From Rhodococcus sp. 1163 (GTDB lineage Bacteria; Actinomycetota; Actinomycetes; Mycobacteriales; Mycobacteriaceae): a stretch of DNA of 64,000 bases. A program made the position numbers and the translations under genes. This document shows, in pieces, positions 30,523-40,098 of the stretch (position 1 is its first letter; each line of letters begins with the position of its first letter). The notes below the pieces were generated by a model. It was not told the DNA's origin and did no database searches. It saw only the letters and a program-made list of their open reading frames with translations. The DNA lies in assembly GCF_002091985.1 (NCBI RefSeq), contig NZ_MKKX01000017.1, positions 434,001-498,000 of the forward strand. The letters run 5' to 3'.

Positions 30523-32898
30523 ATGCGGGTTGACGGGCGCGACATACCGGTGACGGGCAGCCTGCTGCAACCGCTGGTACGACGCACCAGTGACATCATG
30601 CGAGTCGTTCTGGCGCTGCTCCTGCTGTCCACGGTCATCGCCGGTTCGCTCATCACTCGAAATCAATGGGACGCGCTGGAGAACTCGGTCTCGAACATCG
30701 TCGGGGTGCTCAGTCCGGACAAGTCGAATCTGGTGTACGTGCTGTACGGCGTGGCGATCCTGGCGCTGCCCTTCGGAATTCTGATCGGACTGATCGCCGG
30801 CCGGGAATGGAAGCTACTGGCCGGGTACGGCGCGGCTGGGTTGCTCGCCGGTCTGGCGTTGTCGATCACCGGTAGCGGAATCTCGACGCCCGCCTGGCAC
30901 CTCGAAGTCCCCGATCAGCTCGACACCTTTCTTTCCCAGTTCCTGGACGATCCACGCTGGATCGGCATGCTCGCCGCGGTGCTCACCGTGTCCGGGCCGT
31001 GGCTACCGCAGCGCTGGCGGCGAGTCTGGTGGTTCCTGCTCCTGGCGTTCGTTCCGATCCACCTGTTCGTCAGCACTGTCGTGCCTGCCCGCTCGCTGCT
31101 CGGCCTGTCGGTGGGCTGGCTCATCGGCGCATTGATCGTCCTGGTCGTCGGCACACCAGCCCTCGAAGTGCCGCTCGACGACGCGGTACGTCTGCTGTCC
31201 AAGCGCGGGCACATCGTCGACTCCCTACGCGTGGTGAAACCTGCAGGCCCGGGACCCCTCGTGCTGGCGGCGTCGACGGAGGGTGCAGAACCAGATCTGA
31301 TCGTCGAAATGTACGGCCAGAATCAGCGCAGTGGAGGTGCGTTGCGCCAACTGTGGAGGTGGTTGTCCTTCCGGAGCGCAGAGTTCGTTCCATTGCATGG
31401 CTCACTGCACCGAGCCGTCGAGCACCGGGCGTTGATGGGCATTGCGATCGGGAACCTGTCCATCGCGAGCAGCCGCCCGCTTGCGGCGTCGGCGCTCGAA
31501 CGTGGGTGGGCAATGTATGCGCATACCGCGCCCATCGGAAGTCCCGTCGACGACACCTCCCCGGACGCCCTGGTCACGAGCATCTGGAAGGGACTGCAGA
31601 CTCTGCACGGGTTCCAGATCTCCCATGGCGACCTGCGCACCGCGGAGATCAGAAACGACGACGGTAAGGCACTCTTCGGTGGATTCGCGAACGCCGAACT
31701 AGGCGCAACCGACGCGCAGATGCAGTCCGACATTGCGCAGCTGCTGATCACCACTGCTGCGCTGTTCGGTAAGGAACACGCCGTGCGCAGTGCCATCGAG
31801 GCCCTCGACGCAGACACTGTTCTCGCGGCATCGGGCCGGCTGACGAAATCGGCGGTACCCAAACGCGTCCGCACATCGGTTCCCGACGGCAACGAGGTCA
31901 TGAAGGCCGTACGTGACGAGGTGGCGAAACAGACGGGTGCCGACAAGATCAAGGCCGAGCAGGTCACCCGCTTCTCGCGGAGTCAGATCATTCAGCTCGT
32001 CCTGCTGATCGGCCTCGTCTACGTCGCCTACCCGTTCATCAGTGCGGTGCCCACATTCCTGACAGAGCTGCAGTCGGTGAACTGGTGGTGGGCGCTACTC
32101 GGACTCGTCGTGTCGGCGCTGACCTACGTCGGCGCTGCCGCAGCATTGTGGGCATGCGCTTCGGGCATGGTGAGTTTCCGCAACCTGACGATCATGCAGC
32201 TAGCCAATACGTTTGCGGCAACGACGACCCCTGCAGGCGTCGGCGGCCTCGCACTGAGCGTGCGGTTCCTGCAGAAGGGTGGCCTCGGCGCCGTTCGAGC
32301 GACGGCCGCAGTTGCTCTGCAACAGTCCGTTCAGGTGATCACCCACGTGGGATTGTTGATCCTCTTCACCTTCGCTGCCGGCACGTCGGCGGATCTGTCG
32401 CATTTCGTGCCCGACCCGACTGTTCTCTACCTCATCGCCGGTGTTGCCCTCGGCGCCGTGGGCACCTTGCTGTTCGTACCGAAACTGCGCCGCTGGCTGC
32501 GGAACGACGTGCGCCCCCAACTCAAAGAGCTGTTCGGCGAACTCGGCGAACTCGCGCGTGATCCGAAACGTTTCTCGATCATCGTACTCGGCTGCGCTGC
32601 AACTACTCTCGGGGCTGCGCTGGCGCTCTGGGCGAGCATCGAGGCATTCGGGGGTGGGACCACGTTCATCACGGTCACCGTCGTCACCATGATCGGCGGA
32701 ACGTTGGCGTCAGCGGCCCCGACGCCAGGCGGGGTCGGAGCCGTCGAAGCAGCCCTGATCGGTGGCCTCGCGGCATTCGGCCTCCCCGCCAGCATCGCCG
32801 TTCCATCCGTGCTGCTCTACCGGGTGCTCACCTGTTGGTTACCGGTGTTCTGCGGTTGGCCGACGCTGCGATGGCTGACCGAAAAGGACATGGTCTGA
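30523..32898 (+). CDS. Membrane protein with kinase-like and LPG-synthase (UPF0104) transmembrane domains
   Basis: The 791-residue protein has three parts. First is an N-terminal helical membrane region (about 30-210). A cytoplasmic kinase-like segment follows (about 215-450), with ISHGDLRTAEIRNDDGKALF (like the HxDLxxxN loop of small-molecule kinases) and GGFANAE in place of DFG. The C-terminal flippase-like LPG-synthase transmembrane domain (about 490-785) contains TPAGVGGLALSVRFLQKGG and TPGGVGAVEAALIGGLAAFG. Mycobacteria have similar fusions of unknown function, presumably in polyprenol or lipid transfer. The kinase-like core lacks an intact DFG and may not be catalytic. Confidence 0.85.
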   Translation: MRVDGRDIPVTGSLLQPLVRRTSDIMRVVLALLLLSTVIAGSLITRNQWDALENSVSNIVGVLSPDKSNLVYVLYGVAILALPFGILIGLIAGREWKLLAGYGAAGLLAGLALSITGSGISTPAWHLEVPDQLDTFLSQFLDDPRWIGMLAAVLTVSGPWLPQRWRRVWWFLLLAFVPIHLFVSTVVPARSLLGLSVGWLIGALIVLVVGTPALEVPLDDAVRLLSKRGHIVDSLRVVKPAGPGPLVLAASTEGAEPDLIVEMYGQNQRSGGALRQLWRWLSFRSAEFVPLHGSLHRAVEHRALMGIAIGNLSIASSRPLAASALERGWAMYAHTAPIGSPVDDTSPDALVTSIWKGLQTLHGFQISHGDLRTAEIRNDDGKALFGGFANAELGATDAQMQSDIAQLLITTAALFGKEHAVRSAIEALDADTVLAASGRLTKSAVPKRVRTSVPDGNEVMKAVRDEVAKQTGADKIKAEQVTRFSRSQIIQLVLLIGLVYVAYPFISAVPTFLTELQSVNWWWALLGLVVSALTYVGAAAALWACASGMVSFRNLTIMQLANTFAATTTPAGVGGLALSVRFLQKGGLGAVRATAAVALQQSVQVITHVGLLILFTFAAGTSADLSHFVPDPTVLYLIAGVALGAVGTLLFVPKLRRWLRNDVRPQLKELFGELGELARDPKRFSIIVLGCAATTLGAALALWASIEAFGGGTTFITVTVVTMIGGTLASAAPTPGGVGAVEAALIGGLAAFGLPASIAVPSVLLYRVLTCWLPVFCGWPTLRWLTEKDMV

Positions 32899-33123
32899 TA
32901 CGACGCCTCATACTCAGCGTCTCGGCAGTCACTCACATTGCATTGCCCGAGTAAAACGCATCGTGCATACACATTCGTCGGTCGTAACCGGCAGCTGGAT
33001 CCGGTTTCGGCCGTCGAACCGCCCGCTCACTGGTACCGTTCCGTGACAGGGTCGGGGACCTGAGAATACGAACGATCGGCCGTTACATGGACAAGAAAGT
33101 TCTCGAGTACCGGCAGGTCCCGC

Positions 33124-35010
33124 ATGAAAGGCTGTCGATCGGTGACCGGCAAGCTCGCGTTCCACGAAGAGTCCTCTGACTCCTGGGCTTCCCGCGCAGT
33201 AAATATCAACCCAGTGGATACCAACCCAGTGGCCTCTCGCGCGCTCGAACCTCGGGCCCCGAAAACGGCCGACTACTCCTTTCGAGTTCGCCCACCGAAC
33301 AGTGAGCGATGGGCCAAGGTCCTCATCGGTTCACTGACCTTGTCGTTCGGACTGGCCGGAATTCTGCTGGTCCCATCCGGGCAATTGGCCTTCCCCGCGG
33401 CAATCCTCCTATTCGTCGCCTCTGCGAGTACAATCCCCGTCGCACTCCGCTGGTTTCTCGGAGCGTGGCCCAGTCCGACTCTGATCAAAGCGTTCATCAT
33501 CTGGGCCGACCTCGGGATCCTGGCGGTAATGCTGCTACCAAACTCGCCGATGCTCGCGATGTCGAGTTCGGCAATGTTCGCCATCGTCGCCCTTTTTGCC
33601 ATCATCGGGACTTCGTCCAGGGTGCTCGGCATCCATCTCGCGTGTGCTGTCACAGCACTGTTGCTCACGGCTGGAATGTCGATACTCGACGGGGCAGACC
33701 CTTGGACAGTTTCCTCGCGCGCCGTCACCGTCGCATCGATGTTCGTGATGCCGTTCGCTCTTCGTCCTTACATCCGCTATCTCCGCGAACGCGCCGACGG
33801 AGCGTTGCGGGATCCGCTGACCGGGCTGTGGAACCGTCGGGGACTCTTCCATGCGGTGGGATACCTCAATACCCTCAACGCCTCGCCGATCCACGAGACG
33901 CGCTACATCGGCGTAGTCGTGATCGACATCGACAGGTTCAAGGCCATCAATGCACGATTCGGGCACCCCTCGGGCGATGCGGTGTTGACGGAGGTTGCTG
34001 GCCGGTTGCTGCACGCTGCGTCCGTCGATGCGGTGGTGTCACGGTTGGGCGGCGACCAGTTCGTATGTGTACACATCGGCAGCCGCAACAAGGTCGACGA
34101 CGCCGAGACGCGGATCCGCGCGGAACTCGAAGAATCTTTCAGCGGGCCGCCGTTCACCACCAGTATCGGGTCGGCCGGCGACCGCCTGATCTGCGGAGAC
34201 AGCACGGACGCACCCATGCGGCGGTTGATTGCACTGGCCGATATCGAGATGTACCGCGAGAAAGCAGATCCGGCCGCGGCGGCGAACGATCTTTGCTTGG
34301 ATCCTCTCGGTATACGGGATCGAATCGAGGCGCTCATCGACTCCGGTGGACCCTCGATCGTGTTCCAGCCGATCTGCGACACCGTTACCCGAGCCGTGGT
34401 CGGGTACGAGGCACTTTGCCGCTTCCCGTTCGGTCACGGTTCGCCGTACATCTGGTTTCGCGACGCGACATGTGCCGGTGTCGGTCCACGTCTCGAACTC
34501 GCCGCGATCGATACGGCGCTACGCGCCATGGCAGGCCTTCCTGCCGATGCTTTCGTCTCGGTCAACGCCTCGGCCGCAACCATCAGGACGACCGACATGC
34601 TGGCCCGCCTGCGGCCGCACATAGGCACGCGCACAATATATTTGGAAATAACAGAGCATGAACGGGTCGACGACTACCGCGCTGTGGCTCGATCCGTCGA
34701 AGACCTCAGAGCCGCCGGCGTCAAAATATCCGTCGACGATGTCGGAGCAGGATTCGCCGGACTCCGCCAAGTCGTGGAACTGAAACCCGACACGCTGAAA
34801 TTGGACTATTCACTCGTCCACGGCGTGGACCTGGATCCGACCCGCAGGGCGGCCGTGGCGTCGCTCACCGCGTTCGCGCGGGAAGTCGGCGCGACCCTGA
34901 TCATGGAGGGTGTCGAGACCGACGGCGAACTGCGGGTCGCCGTCGAACTCGGCATCGACATGGTGCAGGGCTATCTCACCGGCCGACCGGCATCGGTCGA
35001 ACCAGCCTGA
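33124..35010 (+). CDS. Membrane GGDEF-EAL protein with degenerate GGDEF
   Basis: The 628-residue protein has about six N-terminal membrane helices (65-215), a GGDEF domain (about 225-390) and an EAL domain (about 395-625). The signature in the cyclase domain is GGDQF (309-313): the metal-binding Glu is Gln, so diguanylate cyclase activity is doubtful. The EAL motif set is intact: YEAL (428-431), NASAAT, EITEHE, DDVGAGFAGL, LKLDYSLV and EGVETDGELR. A c-di-GMP phosphodiesterase is the likely role. ATG 33124 has a weak ribosome-binding site. Confidence 0.85.
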   Translation: MKGCRSVTGKLAFHEESSDSWASRAVNINPVDTNPVASRALEPRAPKTADYSFRVRPPNSERWAKVLIGSLTLSFGLAGILLVPSGQLAFPAAILLFVASASTIPVALRWFLGAWPSPTLIKAFIIWADLGILAVMLLPNSPMLAMSSSAMFAIVALFAIIGTSSRVLGIHLACAVTALLLTAGMSILDGADPWTVSSRAVTVASMFVMPFALRPYIRYLRERADGALRDPLTGLWNRRGLFHAVGYLNTLNASPIHETRYIGVVVIDIDRFKAINARFGHPSGDAVLTEVAGRLLHAASVDAVVSRLGGDQFVCVHIGSRNKVDDAETRIRAELEESFSGPPFTTSIGSAGDRLICGDSTDAPMRRLIALADIEMYREKADPAAAANDLCLDPLGIRDRIEALIDSGGPSIVFQPICDTVTRAVVGYEALCRFPFGHGSPYIWFRDATCAGVGPRLELAAIDTALRAMAGLPADAFVSVNASAATIRTTDMLARLRPHIGTRTIYLEITEHERVDDYRAVARSVEDLRAAGVKISVDDVGAGFAGLRQVVELKPDTLKLDYSLVHGVDLDPTRRAAVASLTAFAREVGATLIMEGVETDGELRVAVELGIDMVQGYLTGRPASVEPA

Positions 35011-35023
35011 CGTAGGTGACTTT

Positions 35024-35320
35024 CTAGACTGCGTCGGTGATCGTGTATTTCGTCAAACTCGGCGCTCCGGCGAGGAGTGGCGCCAGGTCAGCGATCTTTC
35101 CGGGACCGGCACGGAAATCGCGGTACTTCGCGTCTGCTTCGGCGGAATCCCAGCGCTCGTGTGCGATCCAGTGCGTCGGGTCGGCTTCGTCGACGAGAAC
35201 GTCGACTCCTAGGCACCCCTCGAATGCCCTCGTCTCGGCGAGCACACGGGCGAGAACGACTTTGGCGTCGTCGAGTGCTTCGGGCTTGAACTTCAGATCG
35301 AGCAGGGCGATGAGCGCCAT
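35024..35320 (-). CDS. ABM (antibiotic biosynthesis monooxygenase) domain protein
   Basis: This 98-residue single-domain ferredoxin-like-fold protein contains LLDLKFKPEALDDAKVVLAR, ETRAFEGCLGVDVLVDEADP, HWIAHERWDS and AEADAKYRDFRAG, typical of the ABM/YgiN family. Members act as cofactor-free quinol monooxygenases or as heme-degradation-like dimers. Substrate unknown. It is convergent with the GGDEF-EAL gene. Confidence 0.85.
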   Translation of the reverse strand: MALIALLDLKFKPEALDDAKVVLARVLAETRAFEGCLGVDVLVDEADPTHWIAHERWDSAEADAKYRDFRAGPGKIADLAPLLAGAPSLTKYTITDAV

Positions 35321-35386
35321 TCGGTTCTCCCAAATCGACAGTGAAAACGTACGAGCTTCGAACTACTTCTCCAGCCTACCGATCGC

Positions 35387-36220
35387 TCATACGACGTCCC
35401 GTAGGACTTTCGCGTCGCCGCTGAAACTCCGCACCCTCTCATCGAGCCATACCTGCGCAGGCACTCCTCCGCCGAGCAGTTCACGAGCCAACGCCGGGTC
35501 CTCGCCGATCGGTGTGTCGCTCCCGGCGATGACGACGTTCCCGTAACGGCGCCCCTTCAACATCGCCGGATCCGCGATGATCACCGTGTGCGGAAAGACC
35601 TGTCCGATAGTGGCAGCCTCTCGACGGGTTCTCGTCAGGTCACGGGTGTCGCCGCAGTTGACGACGTAGATCCCGCACGGGGCGAGTACGCGTCGCACCT
35701 GCTCGGTGAATTCCAGAGTCAACAGCGGTTCCGGAGTGGCACTTCCGGCAAAAACGTCGCGGACGATCACATCTCGACTGTCCTCGGACAGCGTCTCGGT
35801 CACCGCACGGGCCTCACCGACTCTGATACGCAGCATCGGTGCGCGGGGGAGGTCGAACCATTCGCGTACCAACTCGGCCAGCTTGCCGTCCAGCTCGACG
35901 ACAACCTGTCTTGCATCGGGATACTCCGCAGCGAAATAGCGTGCGAGAGTGCAGGCGCCACCACCGAGATGCAAAGTGCGCAGCTTGGAGCTCGAAAATG
36001 TATGGTAACGAACAAGTCCCGCCATCCAACGCATGTACTCGAAGTCCAGCTGTGACGGGTCGGCCATATCGATGTGTGAACTCGGCACACCGTTGACATG
36101 GACCGTCCAGCCGTCCGCGGTCAGCGTGTCGCGTACCAGTTCGCAAGTGCCGGTGTCGATGTCGTAGACCCCAGCCTTGGGCCCTGTCTGTTTTTCCGGC
36201 CGTGCCTTCTTATTGGCCAT
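35387..36220 (-). CDS. Spermidine-synthase-like class I methyltransferase-fold protein
   Basis: This 277-residue protein of the spermidine synthase-like family has no fused membrane part. The nucleotide-binding segment LRTLHLGGGACTLARYFAAE takes the place of VLxIGGGDG, followed by QVVVELDGKLAEL, RDVIVRDVFAGSATP (the DxxD-like region) and IYVVNCGDTRDLTRTRREAA. The aminopropyl-transfer active-site Asp pair is replaced, so activity is uncertain. It starts eight bases before the end of the upstream TetR gene (11-base overlap) and is co-transcribed with it. Confidence 0.8.
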   Translation of the reverse strand: MANKKARPEKQTGPKAGVYDIDTGTCELVRDTLTADGWTVHVNGVPSSHIDMADPSQLDFEYMRWMAGLVRYHTFSSSKLRTLHLGGGACTLARYFAAEYPDARQVVVELDGKLAELVREWFDLPRAPMLRIRVGEARAVTETLSEDSRDVIVRDVFAGSATPEPLLTLEFTEQVRRVLAPCGIYVVNCGDTRDLTRTRREAATIGQVFPHTVIIADPAMLKGRRYGNVVIAGSDTPIGEDPALARELLGGGVPAQVWLDERVRSFSGDAKVLRDVV

Positions 36221-36923
36221 GCCCTGCCTTCTTCTCGAAAATACTGCGTGCGGTCACGTCGGACGCCACGCGTACCGCCCTGTCATGGATGCCGTCGATG
36301 TCACCGGAGAATCCGAGAACTCGGACCGCGGCGGTGGCAATGAGCGGAGCGTGATGCAGGCCCGCCGAGCCTCGACCGTTTTCTGTATCGGCCCGGCCGT
36401 TCACTATCGTCTCGACAAGTCGAAACGGTAACTCTTCGGTGCCGGCGGACACGTCGGACCCGAGCTCTTGCACGACCCCACCAGCGATGGTGGCATACAG
36501 ATTCATCAGCGTGAAGCGGCTTTCTCTGAACGAGCCGAACCGATCGGTCCGGAGCTCGGGCAACAGATAGAGCGCACCGAGGTTCCAACGGGAACGGCTG
36601 AGCTGATCGGCATCGAACCAGGCCATCGCGTACATCTTCACTACCGCCGACTCCTCGACACCCTGAATGCCCTGCCCGACGGCGAGTGGCTCGTCGACAG
36701 TCCCGCTGAGCAGCGAATCGAGGATGTCGTCCTTGTTCGAGAAGTGGTGATAGAGCGAGGCCTGCCGCAGGCCAACGGCGTCGGCGATCATGCGTGTCGA
36801 GGTGTTGGTGTACCCACGGGTGGTGAAGAGTTCGGCGGACGCGTCGAGTATTTCTTCACGTGCGGTGTCACCCGGACGTTTCTTGGTGGCAAGCCTCGGC
36901 CTCCCGGCACCGGTAACGGACAT
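36210..36923 (-). CDS. TetR-family repressor
   Basis: This 237-residue TetR regulator has a helix-turn-helix at about 22-70: AREEILDASAELFTTRGYTN, MIADAVGLRQASLYHHFSNK and DDILDSLL. The remaining helices form a ligand-binding domain. It is divergent from the APC permease operon. The 200-base gap holds a palindrome and several CTGTCA half-sites, which makes it a candidate repressor of the guanidine/urea-type operon and of itself. It overlaps the spermidine-synthase-like gene downstream by 11 bases. Confidence 0.9.
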   Translation of the reverse strand: MSVTGAGRPRLATKKRPGDTAREEILDASAELFTTRGYTNTSTRMIADAVGLRQASLYHHFSNKDDILDSLLSGTVDEPLAVGQGIQGVEESAVVKMYAMAWFDADQLSRSRWNLGALYLLPELRTDRFGSFRESRFTLMNLYATIAGGVVQELGSDVSAGTEELPFRLVETIVNGRADTENGRGSAGLHHAPLIATAAVRVLGFSGDIDGIHDRAVRVASDVTARSIFEKKAGHGQ

Positions 36924-36982
36924 TGGTCCATCCTGTCAGCAATCCGCGCCCGTGAGATTCCTGTCATCTGATCGAAATAGAC

Positions 36983-36998
36983 GAAACAAGCTCGTTTC
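36983..36998. promoter_or_regulatory. Probable TetR operator
   Basis: GAAACAAGCTCGTTTC is a 16-base palindrome with two mismatches, in the middle of the divergent region between the TetR gene (start 36923) and the permease gene (start 37123). CTGTCA occurs at 36933 and 36961, and its complement TGACAG at 37043, as possible additional half-sites. Confidence 0.5.
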
Positions 36999-37122
36999 AC
37001 GACGGTCACCAGCCGGGCACAACGGCGCGGAAAACTATCAACTGACAGAAACCGCACCGGCAACCCCGCACCTGTCGAAGCAGACGGGCGGTCCTTCTCA
37101 CCTCTTGTACGGAGACAAAGAC

Positions 37123-38673
37123 ATGAGCTCGACTACTCTGCCCTCGCCCGGGGAAAAGGCACCGTCGTTCGGCACTGACCACTTGGACCTCGCCGAACTC
37201 GGGTACGACCAGCAACTGCATCGCAGTCTCGGCAAGTACGCGTCGTTCGCCGCCGGTTTCTCGTTCGTATCGATCCTGACCACAATCTTCCAGCTCTTCG
37301 GTCTCGGCTTCAGTTTCGGCGGCCCGGCGTTCTTCTTCACCTGGCCGCTGGTGTTTCTGGGTCAGTTCATGGTGGCACTCAATTTCGCCGAACTTGCAGC
37401 GCGATATCCCATTTCAGGTGCCATCTACCAATGGTCCAGGCGCATGGGCGGTGAAATCATCGGTTGGTTCGCCGGATGGTTCATGATCATCGCGCAGATC
37501 GTCACGGCATCGGCCGCCGCAATTGCGCTGCAGGTCGTCCTGCCCAGCATCTGGAGCGGACTCCAGTTCGTCGGGGAAGACACCGCACTGACCTCGGCCG
37601 ACGGCGCCGCCAACGCCGTCATTCTCGGCTCTATCCTCCTGGTACTCACCACCACGATCAACTGCATCGGCGTCAATTGGATGTCGCGGATCAACAGCAT
37701 CGGTGTCACCTGCGAGATCGTCGGCGTCATCGCCCTCGTTCTCGTCTTCTTCACGCACGCCGAACGCGGACCTCAGGTCGTCTTCGACACCGGCGCACCC
37801 GGTGCCGATCCCGGATACATCTGGGCCTGGATCGTCTCCGGGCTCATGGCTGCATACGTCATGGTCGGCTTCGGCTCGGCCGGCGAACTTGCCGAAGAGA
37901 CACACAATCCACGACGCGTGGCGCCTCGCACGATCCGGCTCGCACTCTCCGCATCTGCTCTCGGCGGAGGCCTGATGATCGTCGGCGCCTTGATGGCCGC
38001 GCCTTCTCTCACCGACGGCAACCTTGCGACGCAGGGACTTCCGTACGTCATCGACTCCATCCTCAGCTCCCCGTGGGGCACGGTACTGCTGATCGACGTC
38101 GCCATCGCCGTCTTCATCTGCACCCTCGCGATCCAGACAGCGGCATCGCGGTTGATGTTCTCGATGGCTCGCGACGGCCGCCTACCCGCGTCGACGATTC
38201 TCTCGAAAGTCAACTCCCGCACCGGCACCCCGATCGCACCGTCGGTCCTGATCGGATTCGTCTGTGTGGCAATCCTTGCCGTCAACGTAGGGAACTCGGC
38301 GATCTTCACCACCTTGTCGAGCGTCTGCATCGTCCTGATCTACCTGGCCTACTTGATGGTGACCGTGCCACTGCTGGTCCAACGCCTCAAAGGATGGCCG
38401 CACGGTGGTCGGCAGGCAACGCCCATCTCGGCAGAGGAGAAGCTCTTCACCCTCGGTAAGTTCGGCATCCCGGTGAATATCGCCGCCGTACTCTACGGCG
38501 GGCTGATGGTGATCAATCTTTCCTGGCCACGCGCCGAGATCTTCAACCCCACCGGCGAATTCCCGCTTCTGCAGTGGGCAGCACCACTCACGGTGATCGC
38601 GGTAGTGCTGGCCGGAATCGCCTGCCTGCCGCGCGGCAGAACACACCCCAAGCCAGTCACGATCGGAGCCTGA
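37123..38673 (+). CDS. APC-superfamily permease (guanidine/urea or amine uptake)
   Basis: This 516-residue amino acid-polyamine-organocation permease has about 12 helices. A hydrophilic N-terminus (1-33) precedes LGKYASFAAGFSFVSILTTI, GGPAFFFTWPLVFLGQFMVA and ELAARYPISGAIYQWSRRMG (the consensus ELA..P.SGG..Y.W). It heads the operon and sits directly before two urea-carboxylase-associated genes, as eukaryotic-like and bacterial guanidine/urea uptake permeases do. ATG 37123 has GGAGAC six bases upstream. The substrate is inferred from context only. Confidence 0.88.
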   Translation: MSSTTLPSPGEKAPSFGTDHLDLAELGYDQQLHRSLGKYASFAAGFSFVSILTTIFQLFGLGFSFGGPAFFFTWPLVFLGQFMVALNFAELAARYPISGAIYQWSRRMGGEIIGWFAGWFMIIAQIVTASAAAIALQVVLPSIWSGLQFVGEDTALTSADGAANAVILGSILLVLTTTINCIGVNWMSRINSIGVTCEIVGVIALVLVFFTHAERGPQVVFDTGAPGADPGYIWAWIVSGLMAAYVMVGFGSAGELAEETHNPRRVAPRTIRLALSASALGGGLMIVGALMAAPSLTDGNLATQGLPYVIDSILSSPWGTVLLIDVAIAVFICTLAIQTAASRLMFSMARDGRLPASTILSKVNSRTGTPIAPSVLIGFVCVAILAVNVGNSAIFTTLSSVCIVLIYLAYLMVTVPLLVQRLKGWPHGGRQATPISAEEKLFTLGKFGIPVNIAAVLYGGLMVINLSWPRAEIFNPTGEFPLLQWAAPLTVIAVVLAGIACLPRGRTHPKPVTIGA

Positions 38674-38677
38674 AGAC

Positions 38678-39475
38678 ATGAGCACCGCAACCACTCTCGC
38701 CGCCAAGGAACATGCTCGGAGCCAGGCAGAGAAAGTCTCCGCCCCGGTTGCCCCGGACGGCGTCACCGAACTCACCTGGGCCGAATCGGTGCCCGGCGGT
38801 CGTTACACCACCAGAGTTCTCGCTCGCGGTACCCGAGTACGGCTGCGCGACGTCGACGGCGCCGCATGCGCCAACCTACTGCTGTACCGCGCGGACGCCC
38901 CGTGGGAGCGATTGAATGCCGCGGACACCGTCAAAGTTCCGTGGAACGCATACCTCGGAATCGGGCACCCACTGCTCTCGGATCAGGGACGAGTGCTCGC
39001 CACGATCGTCGCCGACAGTTCGTCCCGGCACGACGCACTCTGCGGTACAACATCTCTGGCCACCAATCGCACCAAGTACGGTGACGGATCGTTGCACGGG
39101 GTATCGCCTGCCGGTCGTGAACTGTTCACGGTGGCAGCTTCCAAGAACGGCCTTCGACCACGCGACTTGCCCCCGTCGATCTCGTTCTTCCACGGTGTAC
39201 GCGTCGAAGCCGACGGACACCTGCACTCGACCGGCAATGCGGGATGCGGCACCGAAGTGGACCTGCTGATCCACCTGCCGGTAATCGTGCTGCTGGCCAA
39301 CACCGCGCACCCGCTCGACCCGTCGCCGAGTTTCGACACAACGGCGCTCGAGGTTCTGGCCTGGCAAGCACCGGAAGAGCTCGACGACCTGCCCAATACC
39401 GACCCCGAGTATCTGCGCGCTGTTGCCAACACCGAAGACGCTTGGAACGCCACATACGCGAAAGGCGCACGATGA
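38678..39475 (+). CDS. Urea-carboxylase-associated / DUF1989 protein, larger subunit (CgdA/B-like)
   Basis: This 265-residue protein belongs to the urea-carboxylase-associated (UCA, DUF1989) family. Conserved features: RGTRVRLRDVDGAACANLLL, ADTVKVPWNAYLGIGHPLLS, YGDGSLHGVSPAGRELFTVA, PRDLPPSISFFHGVRVEADG and CGTEVDLLIHLPVIVLLANT. In characterised guanidine-degrading bacteria the two UCA proteins form carboxyguanidine deiminase (CgdAB), which turns carboxyguanidine into allophanate and ammonium. It starts four bases after the permease stop. Its end overlaps the next gene (ATGA). The Cys-Gly-Thr-Glu box is a candidate catalytic/metal site. Confidence 0.88.
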   Translation: MSTATTLAAKEHARSQAEKVSAPVAPDGVTELTWAESVPGGRYTTRVLARGTRVRLRDVDGAACANLLLYRADAPWERLNAADTVKVPWNAYLGIGHPLLSDQGRVLATIVADSSSRHDALCGTTSLATNRTKYGDGSLHGVSPAGRELFTVAASKNGLRPRDLPPSISFFHGVRVEADGHLHSTGNAGCGTEVDLLIHLPVIVLLANTAHPLDPSPSFDTTALEVLAWQAPEELDDLPNTDPEYLRAVANTEDAWNATYAKGAR

Positions 39476-40098
39476 CAATCACTCTCGAATCAGGCACAGT
39501 AGTGCTGGACCAGATCGCCGACGCCTTCGGCCCATGGTCTGCCGTCGTGAAGGCCGGAGACCTGCTGACCATCGTCGATCTGCACGGCAACCAGGCCGTC
39601 GACACGCTGGTCTACGCGGCGCACGATCACACCATCCGCTATAGCGCGGCCGCAACCGTGGTCGCGCAACAGAATCTGTTTCTCACCACCGGCAGCGTGC
39701 TGCGCAGCGATGATTCGACGTCGCTGATGACGATCGTCTCCGACGAAGTCGGCAATCACGACACAGTAGGCGGCGCCTGCTCACAGGAATCGAACACGCT
39801 GCGGTACGGGCATCACACGCAGCATCAACACGCTTGCGTCGAGAACTTCCTGGCCGAAGGATCCAAGTGGGGACTGGGCAAGCGAGATCTGGTGTCCAAC
39901 ATCAACTTCTTCATGAATGTGCCAGTCGACACCGATGGAACACTCGGAATCGTCGACGGGTTATCGGCACCCGGCAAATCGCTGACTCTGCGAGCCGAGA
40001 TCGACACGCTGGTACTCGTCTCGAACTGCCCGCAAATCAACAACCCGTGCAACGGATTCGACCCCACCGCAGTCCGCATGATCGTTACCCGACCATGA
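39472..40098 (+). CDS. Urea-carboxylase-associated / DUF1989 protein, smaller subunit (CgdA/B-like)
   Basis: This 208-residue partner of the preceding protein belongs to the same family: [89 protein letters not shown] and [20 protein letters not shown] (ending CNGFDPT). The Cys/His-rich segments are conserved in carboxyguanidine deiminase subunits. It is translationally coupled on both sides: it overlaps the upstream gene by four bases and the carboxyltransferase start (ATGATG at 40095). Confidence 0.88.
   Translation: MTITLESGTVVLDQIADAFGPWSAVVKAGDLLTIVDLHGNQAVDTLVYAAHDHTIRYSAAATVVAQQNLFLTTGSVLRSDDSTSLMTIVSDEVGNHDTVGGACSQESNTLRYGHHTQHQHACVENFLAEGSKWGLGKRDLVSNINFFMNVPVDTDGTLGIVDGLSAPGKSLTLRAEIDTLVLVSNCPQINNPCNGFDPTAVRMIVTRP

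Noticed and set aside
36924..37122. Guanidine riboswitch before the permease
   Set aside because: I looked for the ykkC and mini-ykkC patterns and saw no convincing pair of ACGR-loop hairpins or ykkC core; a TetR operator is the better explanation.
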